From NCBI GenBank assembly GCA_905182995.1, contig CAJJDP010000159.1, positions 124,001 to 188,000 of the forward strand: a stretch of 64,000 bases of DNA, read 5' to 3'. The DNA comes from Paramecium octaurelia (taxonomy: Eukaryota > Ciliophora > Oligohymenophorea > Peniculida > Parameciidae). This document shows positions 36,069 to 48,560 of this stretch, in pieces; position 1 is the stretch's first letter; each line of letters starts with the position of its first letter. A model generated the notes under the pieces. The model saw nothing but the letters and a program-made list of their open reading frames with translations, was not told the DNA's origin and did no database searches. Both the position numbers and the translations under genes were made by a program.

Positions 36069-36665
36069 ATAATAATAATATTTAATTGAATTATAAATAT
36101 AAATAGCAAACTCGATGGATGTGAGAAGAATCTTAAAAATAGGACTTTGAGAATTACTCTCAATCTAAAATGTAGATGAAAACTTTTAATTAAGTTAAGA
36201 TAATGGATGTAATAAAAAATTAACATTATTAGATTACTATGGTAATGCAAATAATTTATAAAAAGTTTTGATATTCTCCCATCTTCAAAATTATCTAAAA
36301 ATAAGGCAGAATCAAGTATAATAATTATTGTTAATTGTTAACTCATAACGATTAAAATTTACTAAACAAGGATTTGTGCATAATTAAATAGAAAAATTAA
36401 TATTTATTGCCTAGTATTATAAGAAATTATAATATGCCATTTATAATAAATGGTGTATACCTATAATTAATAGAAATAGAGTTTCAAACAAGAAATGATT
36501 TAATACTATCATTTTATATTGAGCTATTTCCAATTAATAAAGTCCTTACATATGTATAACATTAGTTTCTAGAGATAAGCATTTTGATTATTTATTCATT
36601 TATATCTAATCAATTTAATAAAAAATATATAGAATACTAAATATTCAATTTTGAAGAGGGACCTA
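36069..36665. other. AT-rich spacer, 600 bp
   Basis: Follows the MADS-box stop. One frame continues Gln-rich for about 60 codons after a shift (up to ~36200) and might be an alternative end of the MADS gene. Nothing else seen. Confidence 0.35.
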
Positions 36666-36880
36666 ATGGATGAGTTGTTTCAAACATAACTATTGAAAAT
36701 TGTCTAAATCTTTGTAAGCAAGTATAAAAACAGTAGCAAGATCAGATATTAGGTGCTTAACTTGAGAATTTAGAAATAGAGTTGCTATTGATTAATTTTA
36801 AGAACCTTTATTTAATATTGTTTTAGAATCATAACTGCTTAAATAAAATTACAAAAGGACAATTCTTTGATAAATTTTGA
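36666..36880 (+). CDS. Possible small gene or gene remnant, 64 aa
   Basis: ATG 36666 gives MDELFQTQLLKIVQIF, a 20-nt intron, then a helical part (QILGAQLENLEIELLLINFK) to TGA 36878. A second open piece (NFEESNKSMDLMLKISLNVI) follows at once in another frame, so this may be a fragment of a larger, damaged gene reaching the next entry. No family recognised. Confidence 0.3.
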
Positions 36881-37002
36881 AGAATCAAATAAATCAATGG
36901 ATCTGATGCTTAAAATTAGCCTTAATGTGATAAAAGATAATTATGCATTTAATGCTTGAGTAATTTGATATAGATAAATAAACATTTTAATTAAGGGATT
37001 AA

Positions 37003-37502
37003 ATGGAAATAGAGTATTCTGAACCTTCCTTCAGTCATTTATTTTTGATCGCTATATTGATCGGTCTTTTGGGTTTTTGTGGTTTAGGATGTTGGATGGA
37101 AATGAAAAAGTGCCATACAATTAATAAAACAGATTGAAAATTATTTTATTTATCATATGCAAATTATCTGTGATCTTATTAGGATCATTTATTAAACAAT
37201 ATTCTTGCTAATGTATATCTAACTTCTAACCCAATCCAATTGGCCAATTAAATTTAAGAGAAGAAAATTATTATCTGTCTTAAATAGAATAAACTTTTCC
37301 AAAACTACATTATTTCCAAAATCAAAGCCAGTTAATATATCGTATATTATTAATTGTCTTGCAAATTGACTTGTTCGAAAAGAAATTTTAGATAAGGAGA
37401 ATTATTTAAAATTAAAATAATCAGAATGCTTTTGGATCTGATTCATAATTAAGCCTCACTTTTTCTAATTAATAAACAACTTAATATCTATATATTCTTT
37501 GA
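37003..37502 (+). CDS. Possible small membrane protein, ~158 aa
   Basis: MEIEYSEPSFSHLFLIAILI starts a frame with a clear transmembrane segment (HLFLIAILIGLLGFCGLGCW). Read straight it ends after 44 codons. A 23-nt GTG...CAG intron at 37110-37132 would join it to a second frame (LKIILFICKLSVILLGSFIK; NPIGQLNLREENYYLSQIEQ) ending at TGA 37500. GTG is a rarer intron start here, so either form may be right. No family recognised. Confidence 0.35.
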
Positions 37503-38266
37503 ATATTCAAAATTTTAATATTTCTTAATGGATATAGTTATTATTGGTCGACTTATTAGTTAGGAATAATAAATTTTGGATACAAAGAAATTATCTATTT
37601 ATAATTAATATAATCTTAAGGATTTTTTCCCACTACCTTTTATACTATGGTTCTTATTTGAAATAGATAAGTTTTGACTTAGGTATCAATTTGTTATTTT
37701 TCAAAGATAATAAAGACCTATCATTTTTACACGTTATGAAAAGTTTAATAATATAAAGGAATAACCTAACTTCTTACTTATATATGGATTAGTGTTTAAA
37801 ATGATAAATTCTCAAAATTTCTTTATTTAAATAAACAATACATTAAATGAAAAAAACAAATTAGTGCATATAAGTCTTAATAAAATTTTATATTTTATTT
37901 ATTCAATGATTATGTAATAGATTAAATCAAAGCAATATCATTAGTAATTTCTTATTTTAATTAATTAATTTTGTATTTTAATATAATCTTCTGCAGATAA
38001 TGTTAAGGATTTCTATTTCAAACAACACAAATTAAATAAAAATAAAATTAATTAACTTAATCAAATTAAGTTAGTAATATTTTACTTTAAAGACAGAGTG
38101 GGTGATTCCCATGTATATGAATCTCTTTCACTTTTATCCTAATAGCTGGAATTTCATATTGTTACCATGCATTCTCTTAGTCCAATAACTGTTGTTTGAT
38201 AGGATTATATGTTGTGAAATATGATTATTTTGGTTTTTGGATTTTTCAATTTATAATATTAAATTA
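37503..38266. other. AT-rich spacer, 760 bp
   Basis: Several open but incoherent frames (for example plus strand near 37530-37830). No gene, RNA or repeat can be supported; it could hold remnants of the preceding gene. Confidence 0.35.
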
Positions 38267-39787
38267 ATGAGTAGATAAAATTCATAAGATAGATATCTAA
38301 AATCAGCAAACTCCTGTAGAAACTAAGGTAGATAGCTAAATATTATTGATTTCATAATGAAATAAAACTTTTAGGATAAAGGTCCTTCAACAATAGAATT
38401 TTAGGAAGAAATGAATATATAAAAGTCATGCGAAATGTGTTAATAAGTGCAGGAGGAATTAAAAAAATTTGTGAATGCAGAAAGATTTTAATAGGTGATA
38501 GAGAAGATGTGGCAAAAGATTCGAAAAATGGAAGAGGATAATCAAAAGGTATTGTTAAAAATAGAGAATCTCGAAAAAGCTCTAATAGATCAATAAGGCT
38601 TTTTGGATGAATTGAATGATCAATAATACAAGTCACAACAGCAATAAGATTAATCTCAGATTATACAATAAGTGACTTTGGACAAAGGTCAACTTGAGAA
38701 ATTAGAGAAGAAAATCTCAAAAGACAATTTAGCAGGCATAAAGAGCATTGAAGATAATTTATTTAAGATTCTAAATAAGGAGATTTAATCGAAATTTATG
38801 GTTATGCAAGAAAAACTCGAAGAAATTAGCCAATAATTTAGGGGTGTAAATGAACAGATTGAACTTTTTAATCATAAGCATGGAGTCACTCGAGAAGAAT
38901 GTGAAGAGAGGATTAACGAAATAGCTGCAATTGTTAATGAAAACAATCAACTACAAAGAGCGAATAATCATGGTGTAGCTGAAATGCAATAGCATGTAAT
39001 AATTTTGTATTTTTACAAAGTATAGTGATTTGGATGCAGATATGATGAGAATATTTTAACATATTAAGGCATTATTGGAGAATGATTACAAAATAACAGA
39101 GATGGAATAGAACATAAATAATTTGAAGTCTTAATTGGTTTAATTGAGAAATGCTGTTAATGAAATTGGTGATTTTGTTTCAAAAATATGAAAAATATAT
39201 AATCACTTTAATTTCAATAAATCATCGATGAAGGAGTTATCATTCACTCTAAATAAGCACAATTGCTTAGGTTAACCTTGAAAAATAGTGTTATGCATAG
39301 ATAATCTTAATAGATAAATCCCTTGCCTGCAATCTAAAGCAAACCAAAACAGATAAAATTGTAAACAAGGCAATAATCTGAAACTTCCATTCCTCCAAAA
39401 AAACAAGAAAAGAAAATATAGAGATAAATGAGCAATGTTGAGAAGGGCAACTTCCTATATTTCTTATATGCTTAAAAAAATGGTTAGGTAGTGTACAATT
39501 TAATTTAGAAAAATGAGAAACAATTTGCAGACTTCCTAAGGAAAACATATAACTTTGAACCTCCTTAAAAGAATGAGGGGCCAAGCAAAAAAGGTTTGCT
39601 TTATCTCTCTAAAAGAGAAGAGAATGAAGATCACATTAAAAAATTGACAAATTCGGTATTGTCTCCTGGAAATAAAAGCGTGATAGTGAGTAAGGATGTG
39701 CCTCTTGATTAAGTGGTAAGTCAAATGTTTGAGAAGCAACTTGAGCGTTTCCCAAAGGTAAAATAGAAGATTGAAAGAACTCAATGA
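38267..39787 (+). CDS. Coiled-coil protein, ~498 aa, with one frame change
   Basis: Open from ATG 38267 with one 25-nt intron near 38998. The product is almost entirely helical with heptads (KMWQKIRKMEEDNQKVLLKI; QEKLEEISQQFRGVNEQIEL) after a short N-terminal part. At 39188-39191 the frame stops with TGA inside an ATGA overlap; the next frame starts there and continues in the same style (SLQFQQIIDEGVIIHSKQAQ) to TGA 39785. I read this as one gene with a one-base slip beside an A5 run. Two overlapping genes would be unusual in a ciliate. Likely a cytoskeletal or scaffold protein; no family assigned. Confidence 0.65.
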
Positions 39788-39821
39788 CTTTATGAAAATA
39801 TAAATGATAAAATACAAGAAT

Positions 39822-40471
39822 TCATTCAATCTATTTGCTATTCTCTATTTATTGAATAATTTTTTGATTCTTCTCAGTAACTTCCTAAAGCTAAAGAAAA
39901 TCATACTCTAATTTAAGATCTAAGAGATTTGAGTCGTTTGTCGAAACTAAATTATTCGTCTTCCAAGTCTGCTCTCTCTTGCATATATTAGAACAACTCT
40001 TAATTAAGATTTTCTAGCATATTTTTGTATGAAATTTGTAAATAGCTTGAAATCTCAGTTTATGTAAAGAATAATTTTATTTAATTCTTAGCCTATTGTA
40101 ATTATCTCAACTATTCAATTTTGCCTTGCTTCTCTCCCTTTAATTCTTATCTTTGGGACTCCAAGTCGAATAATTGTTATTCGCCCAACTCCTAAATGTA
40201 TTCCTTGAGGTAGGGATCAACCATAGGTATTTCCTCTTGGTATTCTATTTATCAATGACTCTCTAATACACTTTAATTAGATTTGCTCTATTTTGCACTT
40301 GATCTCTCCTAATTCTTGTCTCAATGCTTTATGTTCATCCTCCTTCTATTTTAGCACTTGCAACAATTCCTGTTGATATTGCCTCTCCTTGTTCACGATG
40401 ACTTCCACATCCTCCAGTCCATCATCTGAAGGTGTCTGTTCAACATAGTCTCCATCAGCCTCATCAAACAT
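39822..40471 (-). CDS. Coiled-coil protein, ~208 aa, with one frame change
   Basis: The acidic N-terminus (MFDEADGDYVEQTPSDDGLE) leads into a long coiled coil (VLKQKEDEHKALRQELGEIK; EKQGKIEQLRQLQQAKNQIK). A 22-nt intron lies near the end. Near 40245-40250 a one-base change is needed to stay in the coiled-coil frame; no intron of fitting length is available. It is convergent with the previous gene (34 bp between stops). Its start codon is only 22 bp from the start of the divergent DEF8-like gene. Confidence 0.6.
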
Positions 40472-40493
40472 TAATTGTTAATTATTTTTTTAA
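40472..40493. promoter_or_regulatory. 22-bp spacer between two divergent start codons
   Basis: Everything between the ATG of the minus-strand coiled-coil gene (40471) and that of the plus-strand zinc protein (40494). Both promoters and 5' UTRs must overlap the partner gene, or transcription starts within a few bases of the start codons. It is a run of A/T with no recognisable motif. Confidence 0.6.
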
Positions 40494-41427
40494 ATGTCTT
40501 GGATTAACCAAAACTAGGTTACCGTCAACAAGCCTAACAATTTTCTTGGGTTATTTAGCCAATCACGAGATTCCTTACACCCTGATTCTGGCGAGCAATT
40601 TACTAAACTTCCACCTCACCTCTACACTAAACATAAAGGAAAGAAACCTTCTCAAATTCTTTATGACGAGGTTCGTTTACTTTACTATAACATTTTAGAT
40701 CTATAAGGAAATTATCGAAACTCTCAATATTAACAGATTCACATAGCCTCCTCCACAATATGAATTGAAAGAATAGAGTTTCAAATGTTGGCAATGTCAA
40801 AAGCCAATTTCAAATGGGTTCTTAACTATAGGTGCAAATTGTGATTTATGCTTTTTTCACGGTCGCTATTTTTGTAATGATTGCATGTCGGTGGTTAGAA
40901 TGCCAATTCCATGGAAAGCCTTAGAGAGTTTTGATTTGAGACATTACAAGGTTTCTAAAGTTGCTTAATCTGAAATAGATAAATTATACGATCTACCCAT
41001 TCTAGAAATACCTCCAACATCGAAATTATTGTAATTCAATAAGACTCTTTTTGAATTTCTAGTTCTCAAAAGATAAATTCACTTATTATATGACATGATT
41101 TGCGATCCAAAATTAGTACAAACATTACTCGATAAAAGAATGAACCTCTGTTTAAAGAGGAACTGTTTTAGTTTAAAGGATTTATATGAAATATACAATG
41201 GAAGTTTGACAAAAGTTATTTAAGGATATTATGTTATTTTATTTAAGCATATTGATGTTTGTAAGAGTTGTTAAAAGAGAGGGCATATTTGCAGTATTTG
41301 TAAGTGTATGGTACCAATCCATGCTTTTGATATCAAGAATGTCACATATTGTGATGCATGTTTGAAGGTTTATCATAGGGAATGTGCCGAATAAAAATCA
41401 TGTCCTAATTGTTTGCAATATAGATGA
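40494..41427 (+). CDS. DEF8/Rubicon-homology zinc-binding protein, 301 aa
   Basis: One 28-nt intron near 40668. The order of Cys/His clusters is that of the Rubicon homology domain (DUF4206) shared by DEF8, PLEKHM1 and Rubicon: FKCWQCQKPI, then ANCDLCFFHGRYFCNDCM, a motif IPWKALESFDLRHYKVSKVA, and at the C-terminus CKSCQKRGHICSICKC ... YCDACLKVYHRECAEQ ... CPNC. The conserved aliphatic-Pro-W start of the middle block is typical. In animals the domain binds Rab7 on late endosomes/lysosomes and in autophagy; the same site of action is likely but not shown. The first ~60 residues are family-independent. Confidence 0.88.
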
Positions 41428-41506
41428 TTTATTATTTATTGGATAGAACATTACTTATTATTTTATTTATTATTCTATATTGAAATTCAAATCATTAAAT
41501 CTATTT

Positions 41507-42950
41507 TCAGAATTCTTTATTTATGCATTTACAATTTTCATCGCCTTTTTCAACCATTTGAACGTTATCAGCATTTTCATTGTTTTCAATGAAAGAATTG
41601 CTTCTTTGAATGCCTGAATGTGATTAACAACTTGATTATTAACAGAGTGGATTTTATGAAAGCTTACTTCCAAGCCAGCCTCCTTCGATAACCTGTTAAT
41701 AAGTTATTTGGAATCTACAAGAGGGACAATTAAGGATTCTCATTAGCCATTTCTTTAAACACTAATAGTGAAATATATGACCACAAGGAGTGATACTAAT
41801 TTCTTTTTGATTTAAATCCTCCATACAGACTACACATTAGGTGTTCTAATTGTACTGAGGATTTATTTATATGAAATCATCGTATTCATAGATTTCGAAA
41901 TATTTGTTGAAAAAAGAACCAGAGAAGTTTTTTGGGTCTTCTATCTTTGGGGGTCTAATCTTTATTTTTCTCTTCTTTTTCACTGTTATCTCTTTTTGTC
42001 TGCATAGATTTGTGATTCCAAAACAAAGTATTATAACAATTATGTTGAAAGATGCAAAAGCTAGAAACAAACAATTACCACTCCATATTGACGGAGTTTA
42101 TTCTTGTTTAAGGACAACATTTATGGTTTAATCTGTCCTGCAATACAATCCAATGATCAATATTTTAGCATCCTTAAACTGTAATTTTAAATTCTGAATC
42201 AATTTTGTGAGACTCAATTGACTGTGCAGAATAGCAGTATAGGATGTTTGATCTGGGATCTCGAAACCTTTCTTCCCTTGAACCCCAAAACTAGCAGCTA
42301 TATAAATCGAATGATTTGATACTTATAGGATCAATGACATCATCTGCTATTAAAATGGCTTCTTATTCCAATTAAAATGATAAATACACAGCTTTATGGG
42401 GAATTAAATGAATCTTATAATTTACGTCTTATTCTATATTTATTAATTCAAACTAACAATATGATCCGAAGTATCCAAATTGGCATTCGCATTTTGTACT
42501 ACACCTAGAACTCTACTTCATACTATTGACCTAAAAGCCTTAACAATTGTTTATGCATATAGAATGAGGTTTCGAATAAACTTATATTTTCAGTTTAAAT
42601 GGCCCAAATCTATCTTTGACATAATAGTAGATGTTCTCCATATATTTTATTTCAACAATATGGATGGATTAATGGGTTTAAATTGATTCATAATCAAAAA
42701 AAACAACCTTTGAACTTTCAATAAATATTGGCTTAATTGTCGTATTAAAATCTGAATCTGAAATTTGCTCCTCAGAAACTATTGCTATAGGGTAAGTTGA
42801 TTTATCAAATTAAAATACTATTAAAAGGTTTTCATCATTCTTTTCTACATTGATTATTCCTGAGATTTTATTATTTACATCGAGTTCAAGAGTTTTAAGT
42901 AATTTTTATGCTCTCACTACTATACTATAGAGTAGTAAAATTAATATCAT
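41507..42950 (-). CDS. Membrane RING-H2 E3 ligase with signal peptide and EGF-like module
   Basis: 472 aa after one 25-nt intron. The order is: signal peptide (MILILLLYSIVVRAQ); a beta-rich luminal domain; an EGF-like cluster (CSTKCECQFGYFGSYC, about residues 150-175); a second luminal part resembling a protease-associated fold (FEIPDQTSYTAILHSQLSLT ... ILIIGLYC); a transmembrane helix (LAFASFNIIVIILCFGI); a basic stretch; and a cytosolic RING-H2 (CVVCMEDLNQ ... CGHIFHYQCLKKWL ... CPSC). It is comparable to PA-TM-RING ligases such as RNF13, which act on endosomes/ER, with an added EGF module. The tail is Asn/Ser-rich. Confidence 0.88.
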
Positions 42951-44294
42951 AATAATAAAAATGTGAAATAATAAAATATAAAAATTTCTCTAGCACATGT
43001 AAATATAGATTTTATGATTAAATGTTAAAAAAAGTATTATTAAAAATTAAACCATATTTTTGATTTATGAGAATGGATTTCTTATTCAAATAAATTATCA
43101 CTAAATTCTGTTTATTATATGTTACTTTAGATTCTAAAAGAGCATATTAAATGTATTTTGTTTCTAACTACTTCTATTCTAGATTAACCCATGAAGGAAT
43201 TAATGACACAACAGTTCTGTACCCAAAATTGAAACATCCCTCGAATACATTTATGTCTTGATCAATTAGCACATCCTTAAAACGAATTAAGTATAAATTG
43301 ACTTATATTATCGAATTTATTTAAGACAGATTCACTAAAATCACAAGATTCAAGGGATCAACAAATAATTCAACAATATAAAAAATTAGAAATTTGATAT
43401 CATTAATAACATCATCAAATTAATGTTCTTTATATTATAAAATTTATATATATGCTGATGATATATACTTAAAAAAAATACTAAATATTTCTAATAATCA
43501 AATGTTGAAACAAGAACATTTATTTAAAATATTGTATTAACCACATACTATTTGAGTTCTAATTTATTATTTGATGTGAGAGAGTTTTCATCATCCCATA
43601 TAAGTTAGGAATGATTTTTATAATTATCTTACAATACTAGTTAATTAAAGAAGAATTGTAGGATTTATAATATATAATAAGTAAATTGAAGATTTAACAT
43701 TATATAGACAATGTAATCCAGGGGAAGAAATTTCTGTGATTTAAAGGTTAGATTATTATACTTATAAAAAATCATTTTTTTTTATAAAAGAATTTAACAG
43801 GTTTGTTTATTTAATTGATTGCAAAAGTATTTATTAATTCTGATTATAAAATCAATTGGAATCAAACCATAAGGATATACTATTCATTCATTTAAAATTG
43901 CAATAATATTAAAGTTAATTTTTCACAAAATATGTATTATATTAATTAATAATAATTATGTTAGCAAAAATAATATGAATTATAATATATTTAAAAATCA
44001 CTTATTAATTGAAAAAAGTAACATAATATAACAAAAATAATCTCTAAAGTGATTACTAATATATTGTTAAATAAATAATATTGAAATCTCGAGTTTGGAA
44101 TCATTTTGGAAAAGTAAATTTTGCAAATTAAAAGATAAATTAATTCTATTTTTGAAGAATCAATTCACCTTATAAATTGTGCACTACATTAGCTTTATGT
44201 GTTGCCAATATATTGAAAAAATTGTTGATCAACTATGTAATAAATGGATTTGATATTATTTTGTGCTTTAAATTCATATATAAATTAATGCTTT
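42951..44294. other. 1.34-kb AT-rich gap with a possible gene remnant
   Basis: Very AT-rich. On the minus strand about 43055-43420 one frame without TGA reads like protein (VDPLNLVILVNLSQ; VFEGCFNFGYRTVVSLIPSW) but has no start codon or matching neighbours. It may be a decayed gene. The remainder shows no gene, RNA or repeat. Confidence 0.3.
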
Positions 44295-45253
44295 TCATTT
44301 TTTTGTCGAGCTTTTCCTCTTATACATATGCTTATTATGTCTTAAGTACAATCCAAGTTCAGTTTTATTCTATTAAATAAATTGGGAACACCATTGATAA
44401 TTACCAAAAAATTATGTTGCAATTTTTCGAGCAATTTGTGAGGTAAATAGCTTTTCAAAGTGAATTCTGCTGTAGTTTTAACCTTGAATTTTCACAAATT
44501 AGATGACAAAGGGGTCTTATTTAACATAAGGCTAGTCAAAACTATTTGTAATGAATGACGATAGTTTTTTCCCAATATTTTTATAGTAGTTCTTAGTCTC
44601 TCCAGGCCATATATAAGGACTGAATTTACTTATTTTTTTACAAGTATCTTTAATAGATTATGATTCAGGCTCCCTTTTAACAGATTCTGAATCATACTCC
44701 TCTTTAACCTCCTATTTTACATCTTCTTATGCTTTCCCATTAAATATCTCTTCATAAGCCTGTATGTAAGGTAGTTGGGCAATCCCCAAATAGAATCCAT
44801 GAGGAAAGTAAAGTAATCCTTAGAATTGGATGATTGAATTTTTTTATTGAGAATTCTCGTTCATATTTTATTTCAGTATCCAAAAGTTATGTTTTTGAAT
44901 ATCTAATCCAGATGTAATATAACAAATTGAGTTTATGATCTTCTGAGAAAGATTATTATACATTATCCATCTTTACCCATATTATCACATTAATGTATCA
45001 ATTCATCTAGAGCTTGAAAATAATGCTCATTTGGCGATTATCTTAGAGACTAGGTCTTTTAGCTATTTGTTAGTCTCTATTTTACTCCAGATCATATGGT
45101 GAAATCAGTACCTAATAAATTGAAGAGACAATTTAATTTCCAAAGGTCATAAAATCTAAATGATTGAATATTTTAACTCAAGATAGAATCTATAACCTAA
45201 TTTCCTTTAAATGTCAAGCAAATCATAAGTTTGCAGTCCCCTCTGAAAGTCAT
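44295..45253 (-). CDS. Unknown protein, ~298 aa, with one frame change
   Basis: From ATG 45253 (MTFRGDCKLMICLTFKGNQV) through introns of about 27 and 34 nt, then a helical middle (KLNLLYYIWIRYSKTQLLDT). A one-base change at the T7 run 44839-44845 leads into a continuous frame (GLLYFPHGFYLGIAQLPYIQ; KISKFSPYIWPGETKNYY) ending with a basic tail at TGA 44295. No signal peptide; the hydrophobic middle is too short for a sure membrane span. Family not recognised. An alternative start at ATG 44964 (MYNNLSQK...) would give a shorter protein without the frame change. Confidence 0.55.
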
Positions 45254-45711
45254 AAATAACTATTTAAATTGAAATAACAATTAATTAAGTCAAAACTGAT
45301 TCTTTTCATAAAATAGTAACAGAAAAATAAAAAAAGACAAATTATTAAGCAATATTGGAGGATGGGAAATGGTAAATTTTGAGAATTGGCAATTTAAGAT
45401 CGGAAAGGTTTAATAGATTAAATAAATATTCTACTTGAAATATTTTAATTATCGTGTCACTTGTAATATAATTAATTAAGAAAATTTCAAATTTTTTGGA
45501 AGTTCTTATAAATGACGCTTTGTCCACTTTTAAGAGAGGGCAAGCAGTGAGCATTCACAAAAAAATTAATATCATATTTTCTAATTTTGTTCCTAAATAA
45601 TAACACGCTTAATGGAATATATGGAGATTATTAGTAATATTAATTTGATTATTATGTAAATTTATCAACATTTCTTGCTCAAATTATATTAAAATATTAT
45701 ATTAAATACTT
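45254..45711. other. Divergent spacer, 458 bp
   Basis: Separates two divergent genes. It holds one 48-codon plus-strand frame (45369-45514, MVNFENWQFKIGKVQQ) that is too short to support. No motif recognised. Confidence 0.35.
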
Positions 45712-47452
45712 ATGGAATTTGTAATTTGCTAAAATACTTAATGTCCTGAAAAATATATTTGTTTAAATGCGGAATGCTATTTAGCTGAAAAAAAGCAAAT
45801 TTAATGTTACTAATGTCTAACTAAATATCATTTAAGTAAAAACAAAGTTGTAAAGCATGTTGATGATTTCATTGAGCTCGAATAATTTACTAATGAAATA
45901 AAAAAGAAACAAATTAGAAGAAATACTTTCATTCAAATGATAATTTAATAAGCACTAGACTTTTCAAAGAATAAAATCTAGGAAGTATAATTAAGTAGAA
46001 ATGCTGATCTAATAAAGAATGCTACTGAGAAAATAGAAGGAGAAACAACCAAGCTTCTAAAATATCTAACCTCCACATATTTGGAGCAAAGATTCACATT
46101 TCCATACCAAAACTCATTTCATTTTTTCTATATTAAGTTCTACTTTGAAGATGAAAATAAATATTAAGAAGATTCAAAATCATAATTAGCAACTCTAATC
46201 TCATAAATTGAGAAATATATGCAGACACTTGATTTGGACATTCGAACAACTATAAAAAGGTTAAAATTAGTCTTATAATTCATTTAGGTCCCAATAGAAA
46301 TTAGAAGTGCTTGAAAAACAAGTCACTTAATTTAGTAAATAAACTTTGTACAATAAATTATTATTATTACTCCTAGTTTTAATGTTTCCATATTTATTCT
46401 ATTTGCAAGTTAATCAATTTGAGATATTAAAATTTGAAAGGGAACAAGGGTTGACAACTCAAAGATAAGATTATTTATAGAATGAAGTCTTAAATTTAAA
46501 AGATAAATTTAATTTGCTTGAATAATAGCACCAATAGTTATTAACAAATCAGACTGAGGATATATTAACATTAAATAAGACTCTTACATAAGTAATGGAC
46601 AGTGTTTCAAAATTAAAACTGCGTTTTGATACCTTTAAATAAAGTTATGCTATGAATTTAGAGAAAGATAGGAACAATTTCTAGAGTCAAGTAGAAGCCA
46701 TATAAAATAATCTAACATAGTTTCTTAATTTAGAATTTCAAATGAAAAGTAAAATATAAGAAATATCTTCGATGCTTTAAATAAAGAACGTTAAGAAAGA
46801 AAATATCAAATCCCTATCTGCATAATAAATTAAAGTAAAACAAGAACATTTGAAAAAATTAAAAGAAATAATAGATCAAATTGAGGAGGAGAATCTGATG
46901 ACAAAGATAATTCAATTGAAAAATTACGTATATACACTTTTGAATTTTAGACATTTAATTAAAATTCATTTACATCTACCGAAAAAGAACCTTAAGGGTT
47001 TTGAATTAATCTATGATGAGTTATTTAATAAGCCCATATTACTTTAAACAATGGCTTCAATCTAATAAATAGTCTTCAAACAAGCTGGAGATAACCCTTT
47101 ACTATGTATGGGAGGTTTAAACATTTTGAGTTTAGAAATCATAGATTTAATAGCATGTGACTTTGCAAATGACATGTTTAGACCAACTTTTGATTCTAAA
47201 AAGGCGATTAAAAGTACACATGGAAATATCTACTGGTACTAAGTGTAAGAATAATCATTTGGATTTGCACCTAATGAAAATATACAATTATTACGGTGTG
47301 ATGATTATGATGAAGAAAGTGAATACAGATTAAGCTATTGGTATGATATAAAAACTCTTTCAGGAGGACGTCGATTAGGTAAGAACTTATCCCTAGAAAA
47401 TTCAACTGAACACAGATTATAGATATACTTATTGAATCCTCTATTTTAATGA
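45712..47452 (+). CDS. Cys-rich (B-box-like) coiled-coil membrane protein, 570 aa
   Basis: One 28-nt intron near 46273. The N-terminus has a Cys cluster of B-box-like spacing (MEFVICQNTQCPEKYICLNA, then CYLAEKKQIQCYQCLTKYHL). A coiled-coil region follows, then one hydrophobic segment (LLLLLLVLMFPYLFYL, about residue 215), a second coiled coil (EHLKKLKEIIDQIEEENLM) and a folded C-terminal domain with a Gly-Gly-Arg-Arg motif (SGGRRLGKNLSLENSTEHRL). Ciliate genomes hold a family with a Cys-rich head, coiled coils and a similar Arg/Gly C-terminal motif; function unknown. The single hydrophobic segment is unusual in an otherwise TRIM-like layout. Confidence 0.65.
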
Positions 47453-47501
47453 TATATAATATAAAATTTTATAATAATTGTTACTTAATATATATACTGG
47501 T

Positions 47502-48560
47502 TCACTGATTTGGTCTAATCAAGATCTTCCTTTAAGTTTGATTTGCTTTATAGAACTCAATTCCTTCATTTATTTGTTCTAAAGGATATTGGTTAGCATA
47601 TTCTGTTTTTAATGTCGTTTTGAGTAGTTCGTTTAATTTCTTTCGTGCATCGACATCAGCAAATGGATTATACTTGTGGACTGAAGTGGTAAGCCAAAAT
47701 CCCTTAACAGTCTTGCTCTTGAAAAGCAAATCATTGGCAGTGACATCACTGACAGGTTATCCTGATAACAATCCATAAACGAAGGCTGTTGATTTGTTTG
47801 GTAATTAGCTGAGTATCTAACCTGTCAAACTTCCTCCTATGGCATCAAAGAAGACAGTGGCACTAAAAAAATGAAATAGGAATATTACTTCAATTAAGTA
47901 GCTAACACATTCAAGTCTTGGAAGAAGGTTTCTGATGTTTAATTTAAGACATATTTGGCACCTTCTTTTTTAAGGAGATCAGCTTGTTCTGGTCTTCGGA
48001 CAACATTGATCACATCTATTCCAGAATCTTAGAAATATCGAACTAACATTCTTCCTAAGGCTGAACCAGCAGCAGTATGGACAACTGCCTTGGCTCCCAA
48101 TTCTTATGTTTCTACCAACATGAGGAGAACAGTAACAGGGTTTACTATTGAGGATGCTCCTAATTCAAAGGAGATGTCATCATCAAGTGGGATTACTTAT
48201 TGATTGGTTGTAACAGTATATTGACTATAGCTGCCATAGTTTTGGTGGGCAGTGAATGCAACTTTAGCCCCTAACTTAACATTATTTACATTTGGCCTAA
48301 GGGATAACTTTATGCAAATACCCTAATTAGACTACAATTCCTGAACCCTCAATTCCTGGGGTTGCAGGTAAGACCTTTCCGGCAGGGTAGTTTCCACCAT
48401 TCAACAGTAAATCTGATGGATTGACTGGGGCTGCTTCCACCTTGATCAAAATTTGTCCTTCTTGCAATTGTGGTGTTTCTAACTCTACAATCTTCAGATC
48501 TTTTCCGTATTCAACTAATTAGGCTGCCTTAAAAGTATTAGGGATTGTGAATTGTTCCAT
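47502..48560 (-). CDS. Zinc-independent MDR reductase (quinone oxidoreductase/enoyl reductase type), 335 aa
   Basis: Introns of 25 and 26 nt. Typical MDR features occur in order: the N-terminal GroES-like part with VEAAPVNPSDLLLNGGNYP and PATPGIEGSGIV, the NADPH-binding Rossmann part with AVVHTAAGSALGRMLVRYFQ, then INVVRRPEQADLLKKEGAKY and FFDAIGGSLTG. The Cys ligands of zinc-binding alcohol dehydrogenases are missing, and the S/N pattern fits quinone oxidoreductase or mitochondrial enoyl reductase relatives. It would use NADPH to reduce quinones or enoyl thioesters; the substrate cannot be read from sequence. No clear targeting peptide is seen. Confidence 0.9.

Noticed and set aside
39188-39191. 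ATGA overlap of two frames read as an operon-like gene pair
   Set aside because: Both sides form one continuous coiled coil; a one-base slip beside an A5 run explains it better in a ciliate.
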